Assembly: GCF_033283405.1 (NCBI RefSeq)
Contig: NZ_JAWMQR010000003.1
Span: forward strand, 186,001 to 250,000
Source: Halioxenophilus sp033283405
GTDB taxonomy: Bacteria; Pseudomonadota; Gammaproteobacteria; Pseudomonadales; Cellvibrionaceae
DNA: 64,000 nucleotides
Direction of reading: 5' to 3'
Position numbers and translations under genes: made by a program. Shown here one piece after another: positions 37,239-46,516 of the stretch (positions are counted from its first letter, which is position 1; every line of letters starts with the position of its first letter). The notes beneath the pieces are model-generated. The model was given only the letters and a program-made list of their open reading frames with translations, had not been told where the DNA came from and ran no database searches.

Positions 37239-37568
37239 TTATTCGGCTTCGGTTTTAGGAACGGCCGCTTCAATAATAACTTTCAACTCACCGCTGGCGT
37301 GCAGCTCAGTGATGATGTCGCAGCCACCAACCAGTTCACCACCCACCCACAGTTGTGGGAACGTTGGCCAGTTGGCGTACGCGGGCAGATTCGCACGAAT
37401 ATCTGGGTTACTCAGAATATCCACATAAGCGAAGCGCTGACCGCACTCCATAATGGCCTGGGAGGCACGCTGAGAAAAGCCGCACTGAGGCGCATTGGGA
37501 GAACCCTTCATATACAAAATAACGGGGTTCGATTCGATCTGAGATTTGATGGTATCCATGATATCCAT
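37239..37568 (-). CDS. grxD: Monothiol glutaredoxin (Grx4 type)
   Basis: A 109-residue protein with the CGFS active site (PQCGFSQRASQAI) and the glutathione and cluster-binding segments WPTFPQLWVGGELVGGCDI. It binds a [2Fe-2S] cluster with glutathione and BolA partners and takes part in Fe-S delivery. The ATG at 37568 follows GAGGAG. Confidence 0.95.
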   Translation of the reverse strand: MDIMDTIKSQIESNPVILYMKGSPNAPQCGFSQRASQAIMECGQRFAYVDILSNPDIRANLPAYANWPTFPQLWVGGELVGGCDIITELHASGELKVIIEAAVPKTEAE

Positions 37569-37683
37569 ACGATGTACTCCTCTTGTGGAGAAAAAATAGC
37601 CCGCGCAACCGCGGCGGAAACCTAATATTCTACACAGCCGCTGAAATGAAATCCAAGCGCTGTTTCGAACCGGCCGGCAATCG

Positions 37684-39276
37684 TTAATCGGCCGCGCTCA
37701 AACCAGCTGCGCTATCACGGCCACTCTCAGCAACATCACCACCGGCTTCAACCCCCCAACCACCGCCACCCGGAGTTTCCACCCGCAGGCGATCACCAGC
37801 CGCCACATGCAGATGAATCTTACCCGGTAGGGGTTGTTCGTTGAGGAAGTTGGCTCCAGCCAAACCAGCTCCTCCCCCGACCAAACCCCACGGCGAGTGT
37901 TGTCGTCTTTCCGTCAACAGTGTCACTTGTGCTGCAGCAAGAAACTCAAACTCGCGAATCAAACCATCGCCACCACGATGCCGACCGCTTCCGCCAGAGC
38001 CCCGCCGGCGCTGGTAGCGCCGAATACGCAGGGGAAAGTGACTCTCCAAACTCTCAATAGGTGTATTGAGGGTATTGGTCATATGACTCTGTACACATTG
38101 CAAACCGGGTGCCAGGGCTCCGGCGCCGGTACCCCCGGCTATGGTTTCGTAGTAATCCCAGCGCGCCTGCGACTCATCACCGGCGCTACCCATGGCGATA
38201 TTGTTCATGGTGCCCTGGCTCGCCGCCGGGATCTCCGTCGGCAGCGCCTGGGCCAATGCGCCCAACACCACATCCACCAACCGCATGGAAGTCTCCACAT
38301 TGCCCGCCGCCACCGCCGCCGGCCGCCGGGCATTCACCAGGCAACCCTCCGGCGCCAGCAGGGTAACCGGGTCGAAGACGCCGGCACAGGCGGGGGTGTA
38401 ATCCGGCAGCAGGCAGCGCAGGGCATAGAAGACTGCGGCCGCCGTTACCGTTAGCGGGCAGTTGATATTGCCGGCCACCTGCTTTGAGGTGCCGTGGAAG
38501 TCCGCCACCAGGCGACCATCGCCAATGGTCAGCGTCACTTCGATCGGGATGGGGCCGTTACCCTGGCCATCGTCATCCATCAGATCGCGGAAGTGGTAAC
38601 GGCCAGGCTGCAGCTGTGCCAGTTCGGTTTCGGTCAGGCGACGGCCGTAGTCGTGCAGCTCGGCAATTGCGGCGCGATAGGCTTCGGCACTGCTGCCGGC
38701 CAACAGCTCCAACAACCGTTGTCGGCCGAGATTATTGGCACTCACCTGGGCCAGAAAATCCCCCCGGGCACCAGGGCTTTCGCCCGCCAGTTGAGTAAAC
38801 ACCCCCTGGTCGATGCTACCGGCCGCCACCAAACGGGTGGGCGCGATCACCCTGCCCTCCTGCTCCAAATGGCTGGAGATCGGCATGGAGCCGGGGGTAC
38901 TGGCGCCAATGTTGACGTGGTGAGCCCGATTCGCCACAAAGCCGATAATCGCCTGCTGCCAAAAGATCGGTGCAATCACGGTGACATCCGGCAGGTGGGT
39001 GCCACCCAGGAACGGGTCGTTGACCACCACCATATCGCCCTCACGCCACTGCTGGCTGGCCACCAGGTCGACCATGGCGAACGCCATGCTGCCCAGGTGC
39101 ACAGGAATATGCGCCGCCTGGGCGACAATCCGGCCACTGGCATCAAACAGGGCGCAGGAGTAGTCGAGGCGATCTTTAATGTTGGGCGAGAAAGCCGCCC
39201 GCTGCAGCACCGCGCCCATCTCCTCGCACAGGTTATTAATACGATTGGCGAAAATCGCCAGATCAACCGCATTCAC
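37684..39276 (-). CDS. Hydantoinase B / oxoprolinase-B-like subunit, stand-alone
   Basis: A 530-residue HyuB-family protein: N-terminal LCEEMGAVLQRAAFSPNIKDRLDYS, then VAQAAHIPVHLGSMAF and VVNDPFLGGTHLPDVT, the conserved HyuB opening, and a C-terminal GGGGWG signature. HyuB normally works with an ATP-binding HyuA subunit, opening hydantoins, 5-oxoproline or acetophenone-type substrates. No hyuA lies alongside. The start is a GTG at 39276 with GAGGGG upstream. The substrate is unknown. Confidence 0.87.
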   Translation of the reverse strand: MNAVDLAIFANRINNLCEEMGAVLQRAAFSPNIKDRLDYSCALFDASGRIVAQAAHIPVHLGSMAFAMVDLVASQQWREGDMVVVNDPFLGGTHLPDVTVIAPIFWQQAIIGFVANRAHHVNIGASTPGSMPISSHLEQEGRVIAPTRLVAAGSIDQGVFTQLAGESPGARGDFLAQVSANNLGRQRLLELLAGSSAEAYRAAIAELHDYGRRLTETELAQLQPGRYHFRDLMDDDGQGNGPIPIEVTLTIGDGRLVADFHGTSKQVAGNINCPLTVTAAAVFYALRCLLPDYTPACAGVFDPVTLLAPEGCLVNARRPAAVAAGNVETSMRLVDVVLGALAQALPTEIPAASQGTMNNIAMGSAGDESQARWDYYETIAGGTGAGALAPGLQCVQSHMTNTLNTPIESLESHFPLRIRRYQRRRGSGGSGRHRGGDGLIREFEFLAAAQVTLLTERRQHSPWGLVGGGAGLAGANFLNEQPLPGKIHLHVAAGDRLRVETPGGGGWGVEAGGDVAESGRDSAAGLSAAD

Positions 39277-39627
39277 GCTCTGCCCCTCATGCCCTACCCC
39301 TCACGCTTAGCCAGCAATGGCTTTAACCACAACCGCAATCTAACAATTAATAAATGAGGCTCGTAAATAAGCCGATTACCACCGGCCCAGCCAAGCCCCG
39401 CCAGGACGTAGAAGCGCCGCCAACAGGCCGTTTGCCAAGGTTCATTAATGCCGATACCATGGCCGCTTTTCTTCGCGTTAGCCGGTCTCTGAGCAAGCCG
39501 CCTGCCGGCCGCTCCGAGTAAGGCTAAACGTGTCATAAAACCGGGCTAGGCTTAGCCCATATTTCCAGCGGCGCCCAGGCGTGGCTGGCCAACCAGCCTT
39601 GTAATTGAGGGGTAAAATAGCACAACC
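39277..39627. other. Divergent intergenic region: hyuB-like / argD
   Basis: No supported gene. An 80-codon minus-strand frame (39294-39536) has arginine/tryptophan-rich composition and no homology I can name. No clear operator or hairpin was found. Confidence 0.5.
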
Positions 39628-40797
39628 ATGAGCCAAGATGCCTTGATGAATACATACGGCCCGCGCATTGCCAAACTGGTAAGGGGCGAAGGCTGTCTGT
39701 TATGGGACGACGAGGGCAATCAGTATCTGGATGCGTTATCGGGTATCGCGGTCTGCGGTCTCGGTCATTCGCACCCCGCCATCACTCGCGCAATCGCCGA
39801 GCAAGCGGGCACACTGATGCACACCTCCAACCTGTTTGCGATTGATCAACAGGAGAAGTTGGGCGAGCGTCTGCGGCAACTGTCTGGCATGGACCGTGTG
39901 TTTTTCTCCAACTCCGGGGCGGAAGCCAACGAAGCGGCGATTAAAATTGCCCGCAAATATGGCCAGGATAAAGGCATTCACCACCCGATTATTGTTACCG
40001 CCTCGGGCAGCTTTCACGGCCGTACCATGGCCACCCTGAGCGCCACCGGCAACAACAAGATCAAAAAGGGCTTTGAACCCCTGGTACCCGGTTTTGTGCA
40101 CGTTCCCTACAACGATGTGGCAACACTGACGCAGGTGGTGAAAAGTGACTCCAACATCGTGGCGGTGATGGTTGAGCCCATTCAGGGTGAAGGCGGCATT
40201 AATATTCCCGCCGAGGACTACCTGCCCCAACTGCGTGAGCTGTGTGATGAACGCGGCCTGCTGCTGATATTGGACGAGATCCAAACCGGCAACGGCCGCG
40301 CCGGCAAATACTTCTGCTACCAGTGGCACGACCTGCTACCCGATGTAGTCACTACCGCCAAGGGGCTCGGCAATGGCCTGCCCATCGGCGCCTGCCTGGC
40401 CCGTGGTGCCGCCGCCGAGGTACTTAACCCCGGCAACCACGGCACCACTTTCGGTGGCAACCCACTGTGCACCCACGCCGCACTGGCCGTGGTGAATGAG
40501 GTTGTCGACGGCGGCTACATTGAGCGCGCGGCCAGTCTGGGTGAGACCATGCTGAAGCAACTGCAGGCCAAACTCAGCGACTGCCCACGGGTTAAGCTGG
40601 TACGGGGTAAGGGGCTGCTGCTCGGTATTGAGCTCGACCAAAACGATCTGCCGGTGGTGGCGGAGGCCAAAAAGCGCGGCCTGATCGTCAACCTCACGGC
40701 GGGCAATGTGGTGCGCCTGTTACCGCCACTGATCACCACGGATGCACAAGCCGATACCATTGTTGATGTCATATCGGAAGTACTCCACGCGTTGTAA
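39628..40797 (+). CDS. argD: Acetylornithine aminotransferase
   Basis: A 389-residue PLP-dependent class III transaminase of arginine synthesis, often also active on succinyl-diaminopimelate. Recognisable are FFSNSGAEANEAAIKIARKY, the PLP-binding aspartate in LLILDEIQTGNGRAGK, and the Schiff-base lysine in TTAKGLGNGLPIG. It is followed by argF and ends at a strong hairpin (40815-40844). Confidence 0.95.
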   Translation: MSQDALMNTYGPRIAKLVRGEGCLLWDDEGNQYLDALSGIAVCGLGHSHPAITRAIAEQAGTLMHTSNLFAIDQQEKLGERLRQLSGMDRVFFSNSGAEANEAAIKIARKYGQDKGIHHPIIVTASGSFHGRTMATLSATGNNKIKKGFEPLVPGFVHVPYNDVATLTQVVKSDSNIVAVMVEPIQGEGGINIPAEDYLPQLRELCDERGLLLILDEIQTGNGRAGKYFCYQWHDLLPDVVTTAKGLGNGLPIGACLARGAAAEVLNPGNHGTTFGGNPLCTHAALAVVNEVVDGGYIERAASLGETMLKQLQAKLSDCPRVKLVRGKGLLLGIELDQNDLPVVAEAKKRGLIVNLTAGNVVRLLPPLITTDAQADTIVDVISEVLHAL

Positions 40798-40814
40798 TCT
40801 ACCTACCCAACGCA

Positions 40815-40844
40815 ATGCCGGCCGCACCCAGGTGCGGCCGGCAT
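40815..40844. terminator. Strong hairpin between argD and argF
   Basis: ATGCCGGCCGCAC-ccag-GTGCGGCCGGCAT, a 13-bp perfect stem right after the argD stop. Only a short pyrimidine tract (CTCTTTG) follows, so it may terminate partially or stabilise the argD transcript. Confidence 0.65.
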
Positions 40845-40956
40845 GCTCTTTGCGCTGACATTGACAGCAAAACAGCAATGGCCGACCAGCCGTTAAAAGA
40901 AATATAGCGATTGAAATGTCACCACCGACAGTGGCATCAAATTTCAGGATCACCCT

Positions 40957-41856
40957 ATGAGACACTTTCTCACACTAATGGACCTATCCCCCGCCGAGCT
41001 GAAGTCGGTCATCGACCGGGCTATCGAAATGAAAGCCGAACGCCTGGCTGGCACTGCGCGGGAGAGTATGAAAAACAAAGTCCTGGGCATGATTTTTGAA
41101 AAATCATCCACTCGCACACGGGTGTCGTTTGAGGCCGGCATGGCGCAACTGGGCGGCCACGCCATCTTTCTCTCGCCCAACGACACCCAACTGGGGCGCG
41201 GCGAGTCGGTGGAGGATACCGCCAAGGTGATCTCCCGCATGGTCGATATCGTTATGATTCGGACCTACAGCCACCAGATGCTGGAAGCCTTTGCCGCCAA
41301 CTCCCGGGTACCGGTGATCAACGCCCTGACGGACGACTACCACCCCTGCCAGCTGCTGTCCGATATGCAGACCTACCACGAACACCGCGGCTCTATCCAA
41401 GGCAAAACCGTCGCCTGGGTGGGCGATGGCAACAATATGTGCCAATCGTTTATCAACGCCGCCCGCCAGTGGGATTTCGAGCTCAAGGTCGCCTGCCCCG
41501 AAGGGTTTGAGCCCAATCAAGCCCTGCTGGATGAAAACAGTGATAGAGTCGCCGTGGTACGCAGCCCCAAAGCCGCCGTTGCCGGTGCCGCCTTGGTGGT
41601 CACCGACACCTGGGCCTCCATGGGCCAGGACAAAGAAAAACAGCAGCGGCAGCGCATCTTTTCCGGGTATCAGGTCAATGAAGAGCTGATGAGCCTGGCG
41701 GCTGCCGATGCTCTGTTTATGCACTGCCTGCCGGCCTATCGCGGCATGGAAGTGAGCGAGACCCTCCTCGATGGCCCCAGCTCTGTGGTCTGGGACGAGG
41801 CGGAAAACCGACTCCACGCGCAAAAGGCATTGATGGAGTTTTTGTTGTCGGTTTGA
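40957..41856 (+). CDS. argF: Ornithine carbamoyltransferase
   Basis: A 299-residue cytoplasmic enzyme making citrulline from ornithine and carbamoyl phosphate. The carbamoyl-phosphate loop SSTRTRVSFEAGM, the DDYHPCQLLSDMQT block and the catalytic-cysteine segment MHCLPAYRGMEVS are intact. The anabolic form is indicated by the argD neighbour. The ABC ATPase gene starts ten bases after its stop. Confidence 0.96.
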   Translation: MRHFLTLMDLSPAELKSVIDRAIEMKAERLAGTARESMKNKVLGMIFEKSSTRTRVSFEAGMAQLGGHAIFLSPNDTQLGRGESVEDTAKVISRMVDIVMIRTYSHQMLEAFAANSRVPVINALTDDYHPCQLLSDMQTYHEHRGSIQGKTVAWVGDGNNMCQSFINAARQWDFELKVACPEGFEPNQALLDENSDRVAVVRSPKAAVAGAALVVTDTWASMGQDKEKQQRQRIFSGYQVNEELMSLAAADALFMHCLPAYRGMEVSETLLDGPSSVVWDEAENRLHAQKALMEFLLSV

Positions 41857-41866
41857 TGGTTGTTGA

Positions 41867-42916
<1,050 letters not shown>

Positions 42917-43080
42917 TGCCGGCAGCGGCTCCGCTGTTGGCATATCAAATCTCTTTTCTGATTGAAAAAAAATATATAAACAACTCTGTCTGACTCCACT
43001 TGGCCGCTAGCCCGCGCCACTCCTCGCCGTTGCTCAGGTGGAAGAGTAGTAGTTACTGACATCCCCGGTTTGCCCACAAA

Positions 43081-43089
43081 TTATCCACA
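43081..43089 (+). promoter_or_regulatory. DnaA box upstream of nrdA
   Basis: TTATCCACA is a perfect match to the DnaA-box consensus TTATNCACA. E. coli nrdAB is also controlled through upstream DnaA boxes, tying dNTP supply to replication initiation. Confidence 0.7.
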
Positions 43090-43128
43090 AGCAACCACCA
43101 GAATTACTGCCTTGCAATCACCCTCAAA

Positions 43129-43175
43129 CCGCATTATCTTGTATCCAAATTCGAACCAACCCCTATATATAGGGG
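43129..43175 (+). promoter_or_regulatory. Paired NrdR boxes upstream of nrdA
   Basis: Box 1 is CCGCATTATCTTGTAT (43129-43144); box 2 is CCCCTATATATAGGGG (43160-43175), the core of the perfect palindrome AACCCCTATATATAGGGGTT. Each resembles the NrdR consensus ACACWATATATWGTGT at about 11-12 of 16 bases. The centres are 31 bases apart, three helical turns, which is the known spacing for NrdR repression. Confidence 0.72.
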
Positions 43176-43356
43176 TTTTTTCGTTAGGCGCCGCACCAAC
43201 TTCGCCTAACAATTGGGCATCCCGGCGCAGTCTGCCCAATTCCGGTTCGTTTTCACGGGCACACCACCATTCGGCACACCGAATGCCCAAATCGCAAGGC
43301 CACCAATAACAACACTACTACTCAGCAACCGCTAAAGACCATCCACGGAGTCGTGC

Positions 43357-46260
43357 ATGCAAATCGAGACGGACGTCAATCCAGCCAAACCAACCACCAG
43401 CTACACCCCCGCTGCGTCTGGCCGCACCAGCCACGTGGCCGCCACAGCCCCAGGACAAATGCGCGTCATCAAACGCAACGGCACTGTCGTACCCTATGAT
43501 GAAAGCAAAATTGCCATCGCCATGACCAAAGCCTTTTTGGCCGTGGAGGGTGGCACCGCAGCCGCCTCTTCGCGTATCCGTGAGACGGTCGCCTCACTCG
43601 CCGAACAGATTACCGCCACCTTCTCACGCCGCATGCCGTCCGGCGGCACCATGCATATCGAAGATATCCAGGATCAGGTTGAACTGGTGATGATGCGTGC
43701 CGGTGAGCACAAGGTTGCCCGCGACTACGTACTCTATCGCGAGGAGCATGCCCGCCTGCGTGCCGCCAAGGCCGCCACCATTGAAAACCCGGTGCCCGAC
43801 GCCGAGTTCGGTACCATCCTGGTGGCCATGCCCGACGGCAGCCAACAGGCACTGAACATGGTGCGTGTGCGCACACTGGTGGAAGAGGCCTGTGCCGGCC
43901 TGGCCGAGGTCGACCCGGAAGAGATTCTCAAAGGCGCCATGCGCAACCTCTATAACGGCGTAACCCTGGACGACGTGAATACCTCCCTGGTGATCACCGC
44001 GCGTACCCTGGTTGAGAAAGAGCCCAACTACACCTACGCCACCGCCCGCCTGCTACTCGACAAACTGCGTTCGGAGGCACTGAGCTTCCTGGGTGTGGCC
44101 GAACAGGCAACTCACCACGAGATGGCCGACCTCTACGCACCGGCACTGCCTGCTTATATTAAAGCGGGTGTCGAGCTGGAACTGCTCGACCCGGAACTGC
44201 TGAGCTTCGACCTCGACACCCTGGGCCGCGCCCTGGATCACACCCGCGACGACAAATTCAGCTATCTCGGCCTGCAGACTCTCTACGACCGCTACTTCAT
44301 CCACAGCAACGATGTCCGCATCGAACTGCCCCAGGTCTTCTTTATGCGCGTCGCCATGGGCCTGGCCGCTCGGGAAGAGAACAAAAACGAGCGTGCTATT
44401 GAGTTCTACCGCCTGCTCAGTTCATTCGACTACATGAGCTCCACGCCGACGCTGTTTAACTCCGGCACTTTGCGTCCACAGCTCTCCTCCTGCTACCTGA
44501 CCACCATCCCCGATGACCTGCACGGTATCTACGGTGCCATTCAGGACAACGCCATGCTCTCCAAATTTGCCGGCGGCCTGGGTAATGACTGGACTCCGGT
44601 ACGCTCCTTGGGTGCTTACATCAAAGGTACCAACGGCAAGTCTCAGGGCGTTGTCCCCTTCCTGAAAGTAGCCAACGACACCGCCGTTGCGGTCAACCAG
44701 GGTGGCAAGCGCAAGGGCGCGGTTTGTGCCTACCTGGAGACTTGGCACCTGGATGTGGAAGAGTTTCTGGATCTGCGTAAAAACACCGGTGACGACCGCC
44801 GCCGTACCCACGACATGAACACCGCCAACTGGATTCCCGATCTGTTCATGAAGCGCGTGTTTGAAGACCAGGAGTGGACCCTCTTCTCGCCCAGCGACGT
44901 ACCCGATCTGCACGACCTCTACGGCCGCGCGTTTGAAGAGCGCTACGAGCAGTACGAGCAGATGGCCGCCCGCGGCGAGCTCAAGCTCTCCAAGAAGATC
45001 AAAGCACTCGATCTGTGGCGCAAAATGCTGGGTATGCTGTTTGAAACCGGCCACCCCTGGATCACCTTCAAAGACCCATGCAACCTGCGCAGCCCGCAGA
45101 GCCATGTCGGTGTTGTGCACTCGTCCAACCTCTGTACCGAGATCACTCTCAACACCAAGGCCAACGAAGAAATTGCCGTCTGTAACCTGGGCTCCGTCAA
45201 CCTGGCCCAGCACATTGTTGACGGCCAGTTGGATACCGCCAAGCTGAAGCAGACAGTTTCCACCGCGGTACGCATGCTCGATAACGTTATCGACATCAAC
45301 TACTACTCCGTCGACAGCGCGCAGAACAGTAACTTCAAACATCGCCCGGTCGGCCTGGGTGTCATGGGCTTCCAGGATGCGCTCTACCGCATGCGCCTGC
45401 CCTACGCCTCCGACGGTGCCGTTGAGTTTGCCGACCGCAGCATGGAAGTGATCAGCTACTATGCCATTGAAGCCTCTTGTGATCTGGCGGCCGAGCGCGG
45501 AGCCTACTCCACCTTCCCGGGCTCACTCTGGAGCCAGGGCATATTGCCAATCGACTCCATCGAGCGCTTGAAAGAGGAGCGTGGTGAGAAGTACCTGGAA
45601 GTGGACACCACCCGCACCCTCAACTGGGACAGCCTGCGCTCACGGGTTATGAGCCAAGGTATGCGCAACTCCAACGTGATGGCGATTGCGCCGACCGCGA
45701 CCATTGCCAACATTACCGGTGTGTCGCAGTCCATTGAACCCACTTACCAAAACCTCTACGTGAAGTCGAACCTGTCCGGCGAATTCACCGTGGTTAACCC
45801 CTACCTGGTACACGACCTCAAAGCCCGTGGCCTGTGGGATACGGTAATGGTTAACGACCTGAAATACTTTGAAGGTTCGGTACAGCCCATCGACCGCATT
45901 CCAGCGGATCTGAAAGAGCTCTACCGCAACGCCTTTGAGGTGGAGCCACGCTGGTTGGTGGATTCCGCCAGTCGTCGCCAGAAGTGGATCGACCAAGCAC
46001 AGAGCCTGAACCTCTACATCAGTGGCGCCAGTGGTAAAAAACTCGATATCACCTACCGCATGGCCTGGTTCCGTGGTTTGAAAACCACCTACTACCTGCG
46101 CGCATTGGCGGCCACCACCACGGAGAAATCCACCGTCAAAAACAGCAAGCTGAATGCCGTTTCTGCCGGCGAAACCTCCGGTAGCCAAGCGGCAGCACAG
46201 GCGGCAGAAGTACCCAAAGCCTGTTCTCTGGATGATCCCGATTGCGAGGCTTGCCAATAG
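43357..46260 (+). CDS. nrdA: Class Ia ribonucleoside-diphosphate reductase, alpha subunit
   Basis: A 967-residue catalytic subunit reducing ribonucleotides to deoxyribonucleotides. ATP-cone 1 lies at about 35-130 (MRVIKRNGTVVPYDESKI). A second cone-like region (about 150-240) makes the protein longer than E. coli NrdA, as in Pseudomonas. Active-site elements: SSNLCTEITL (thiyl Cys593, Glu595), VCNLGSVNLA, PTATIANITGVS, and the C-terminal swinging-arm cysteines in DDPDCEACQ. No nrdB follows; hairpins and the catabolic island do. Confidence 0.97.
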   Translation: MQIETDVNPAKPTTSYTPAASGRTSHVAATAPGQMRVIKRNGTVVPYDESKIAIAMTKAFLAVEGGTAAASSRIRETVASLAEQITATFSRRMPSGGTMHIEDIQDQVELVMMRAGEHKVARDYVLYREEHARLRAAKAATIENPVPDAEFGTILVAMPDGSQQALNMVRVRTLVEEACAGLAEVDPEEILKGAMRNLYNGVTLDDVNTSLVITARTLVEKEPNYTYATARLLLDKLRSEALSFLGVAEQATHHEMADLYAPALPAYIKAGVELELLDPELLSFDLDTLGRALDHTRDDKFSYLGLQTLYDRYFIHSNDVRIELPQVFFMRVAMGLAAREENKNERAIEFYRLLSSFDYMSSTPTLFNSGTLRPQLSSCYLTTIPDDLHGIYGAIQDNAMLSKFAGGLGNDWTPVRSLGAYIKGTNGKSQGVVPFLKVANDTAVAVNQGGKRKGAVCAYLETWHLDVEEFLDLRKNTGDDRRRTHDMNTANWIPDLFMKRVFEDQEWTLFSPSDVPDLHDLYGRAFEERYEQYEQMAARGELKLSKKIKALDLWRKMLGMLFETGHPWITFKDPCNLRSPQSHVGVVHSSNLCTEITLNTKANEEIAVCNLGSVNLAQHIVDGQLDTAKLKQTVSTAVRMLDNVIDINYYSVDSAQNSNFKHRPVGLGVMGFQDALYRMRLPYASDGAVEFADRSMEVISYYAIEASCDLAAERGAYSTFPGSLWSQGILPIDSIERLKEERGEKYLEVDTTRTLNWDSLRSRVMSQGMRNSNVMAIAPTATIANITGVSQSIEPTYQNLYVKSNLSGEFTVVNPYLVHDLKARGLWDTVMVNDLKYFEGSVQPIDRIPADLKELYRNAFEVEPRWLVDSASRRQKWIDQAQSLNLYISGASGKKLDITYRMAWFRGLKTTYYLRALAATTTEKSTVKNSKLNAVSAGETSGSQAAAQAAEVPKACSLDDPDCEACQ

Positions 46261-46277
46261 AATATGTCTGCTTAATT

Positions 46278-46297
46278 GAGACACCGGGAGGTGTCTC
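46278..46297 (+). terminator. Hairpin after nrdA
   Basis: GAGACACC-ggga-GGTGTCTC, an eight-bp perfect stem about 17 bases after the nrdA stop. It has no T-tract, so it may stabilise the 3' end or work with the larger hairpin downstream. Confidence 0.5.
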
Positions 46298-46320
46298 ATC
46301 AAGTTGATATGACTATTAAG

Positions 46321-46391
46321 AATGGAGGATGTATACACCGGATTTGGTTATTAATAACCAATGAAAAGTGTATACCCCCTCCATTTTTTGT
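46321..46391 (+). terminator. Large nested inverted repeat with T-run downstream of nrdA
   Basis: The outer arms 46321-46338 and 46368-46385 pair at 16 of 18 bases. The loop holds an independent perfect palindrome TTGGTTATTAATAACCAA (46344-46361). A T6 run follows the right arm. It can act as the nrdA terminator, but its size also fits a small palindromic mobile element. Confidence 0.6.
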
Positions 46392-46516
46392 TGTTGGCTA
46401 GCCAGTTTTCCCAGCCAGTGATGGAACACTATCTACCTTTCAACCTGCCCTTCTAAATTAATGCAATAACAGACTTATTAATGCGATAGCGGGTTTCGCT
46501 AACCCTCAATAGGAAT

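Larger units (their letters stand above)
42917..43356. other. nrdA control region
   Basis: No gene. It contains a DnaA box (43081-43089) and a pair of NrdR boxes (43129-43175). The remaining 180 bases up to the nrdA start form a long leader without a clear hairpin. Confidence 0.7.

Noticed and set aside
39294..39536. 80-codon minus-strand frame before the hyuB-like gene
   Set aside because: Arginine/tryptophan-rich and not like HyuA; no supporting start signal.
43158..43182. AACCCCTATATATAGGGGTT followed by T-run as a terminator
   Set aside because: The stem centre is AT-only and self-complementary, and its spacing to a second similar site fits an NrdR pair better.
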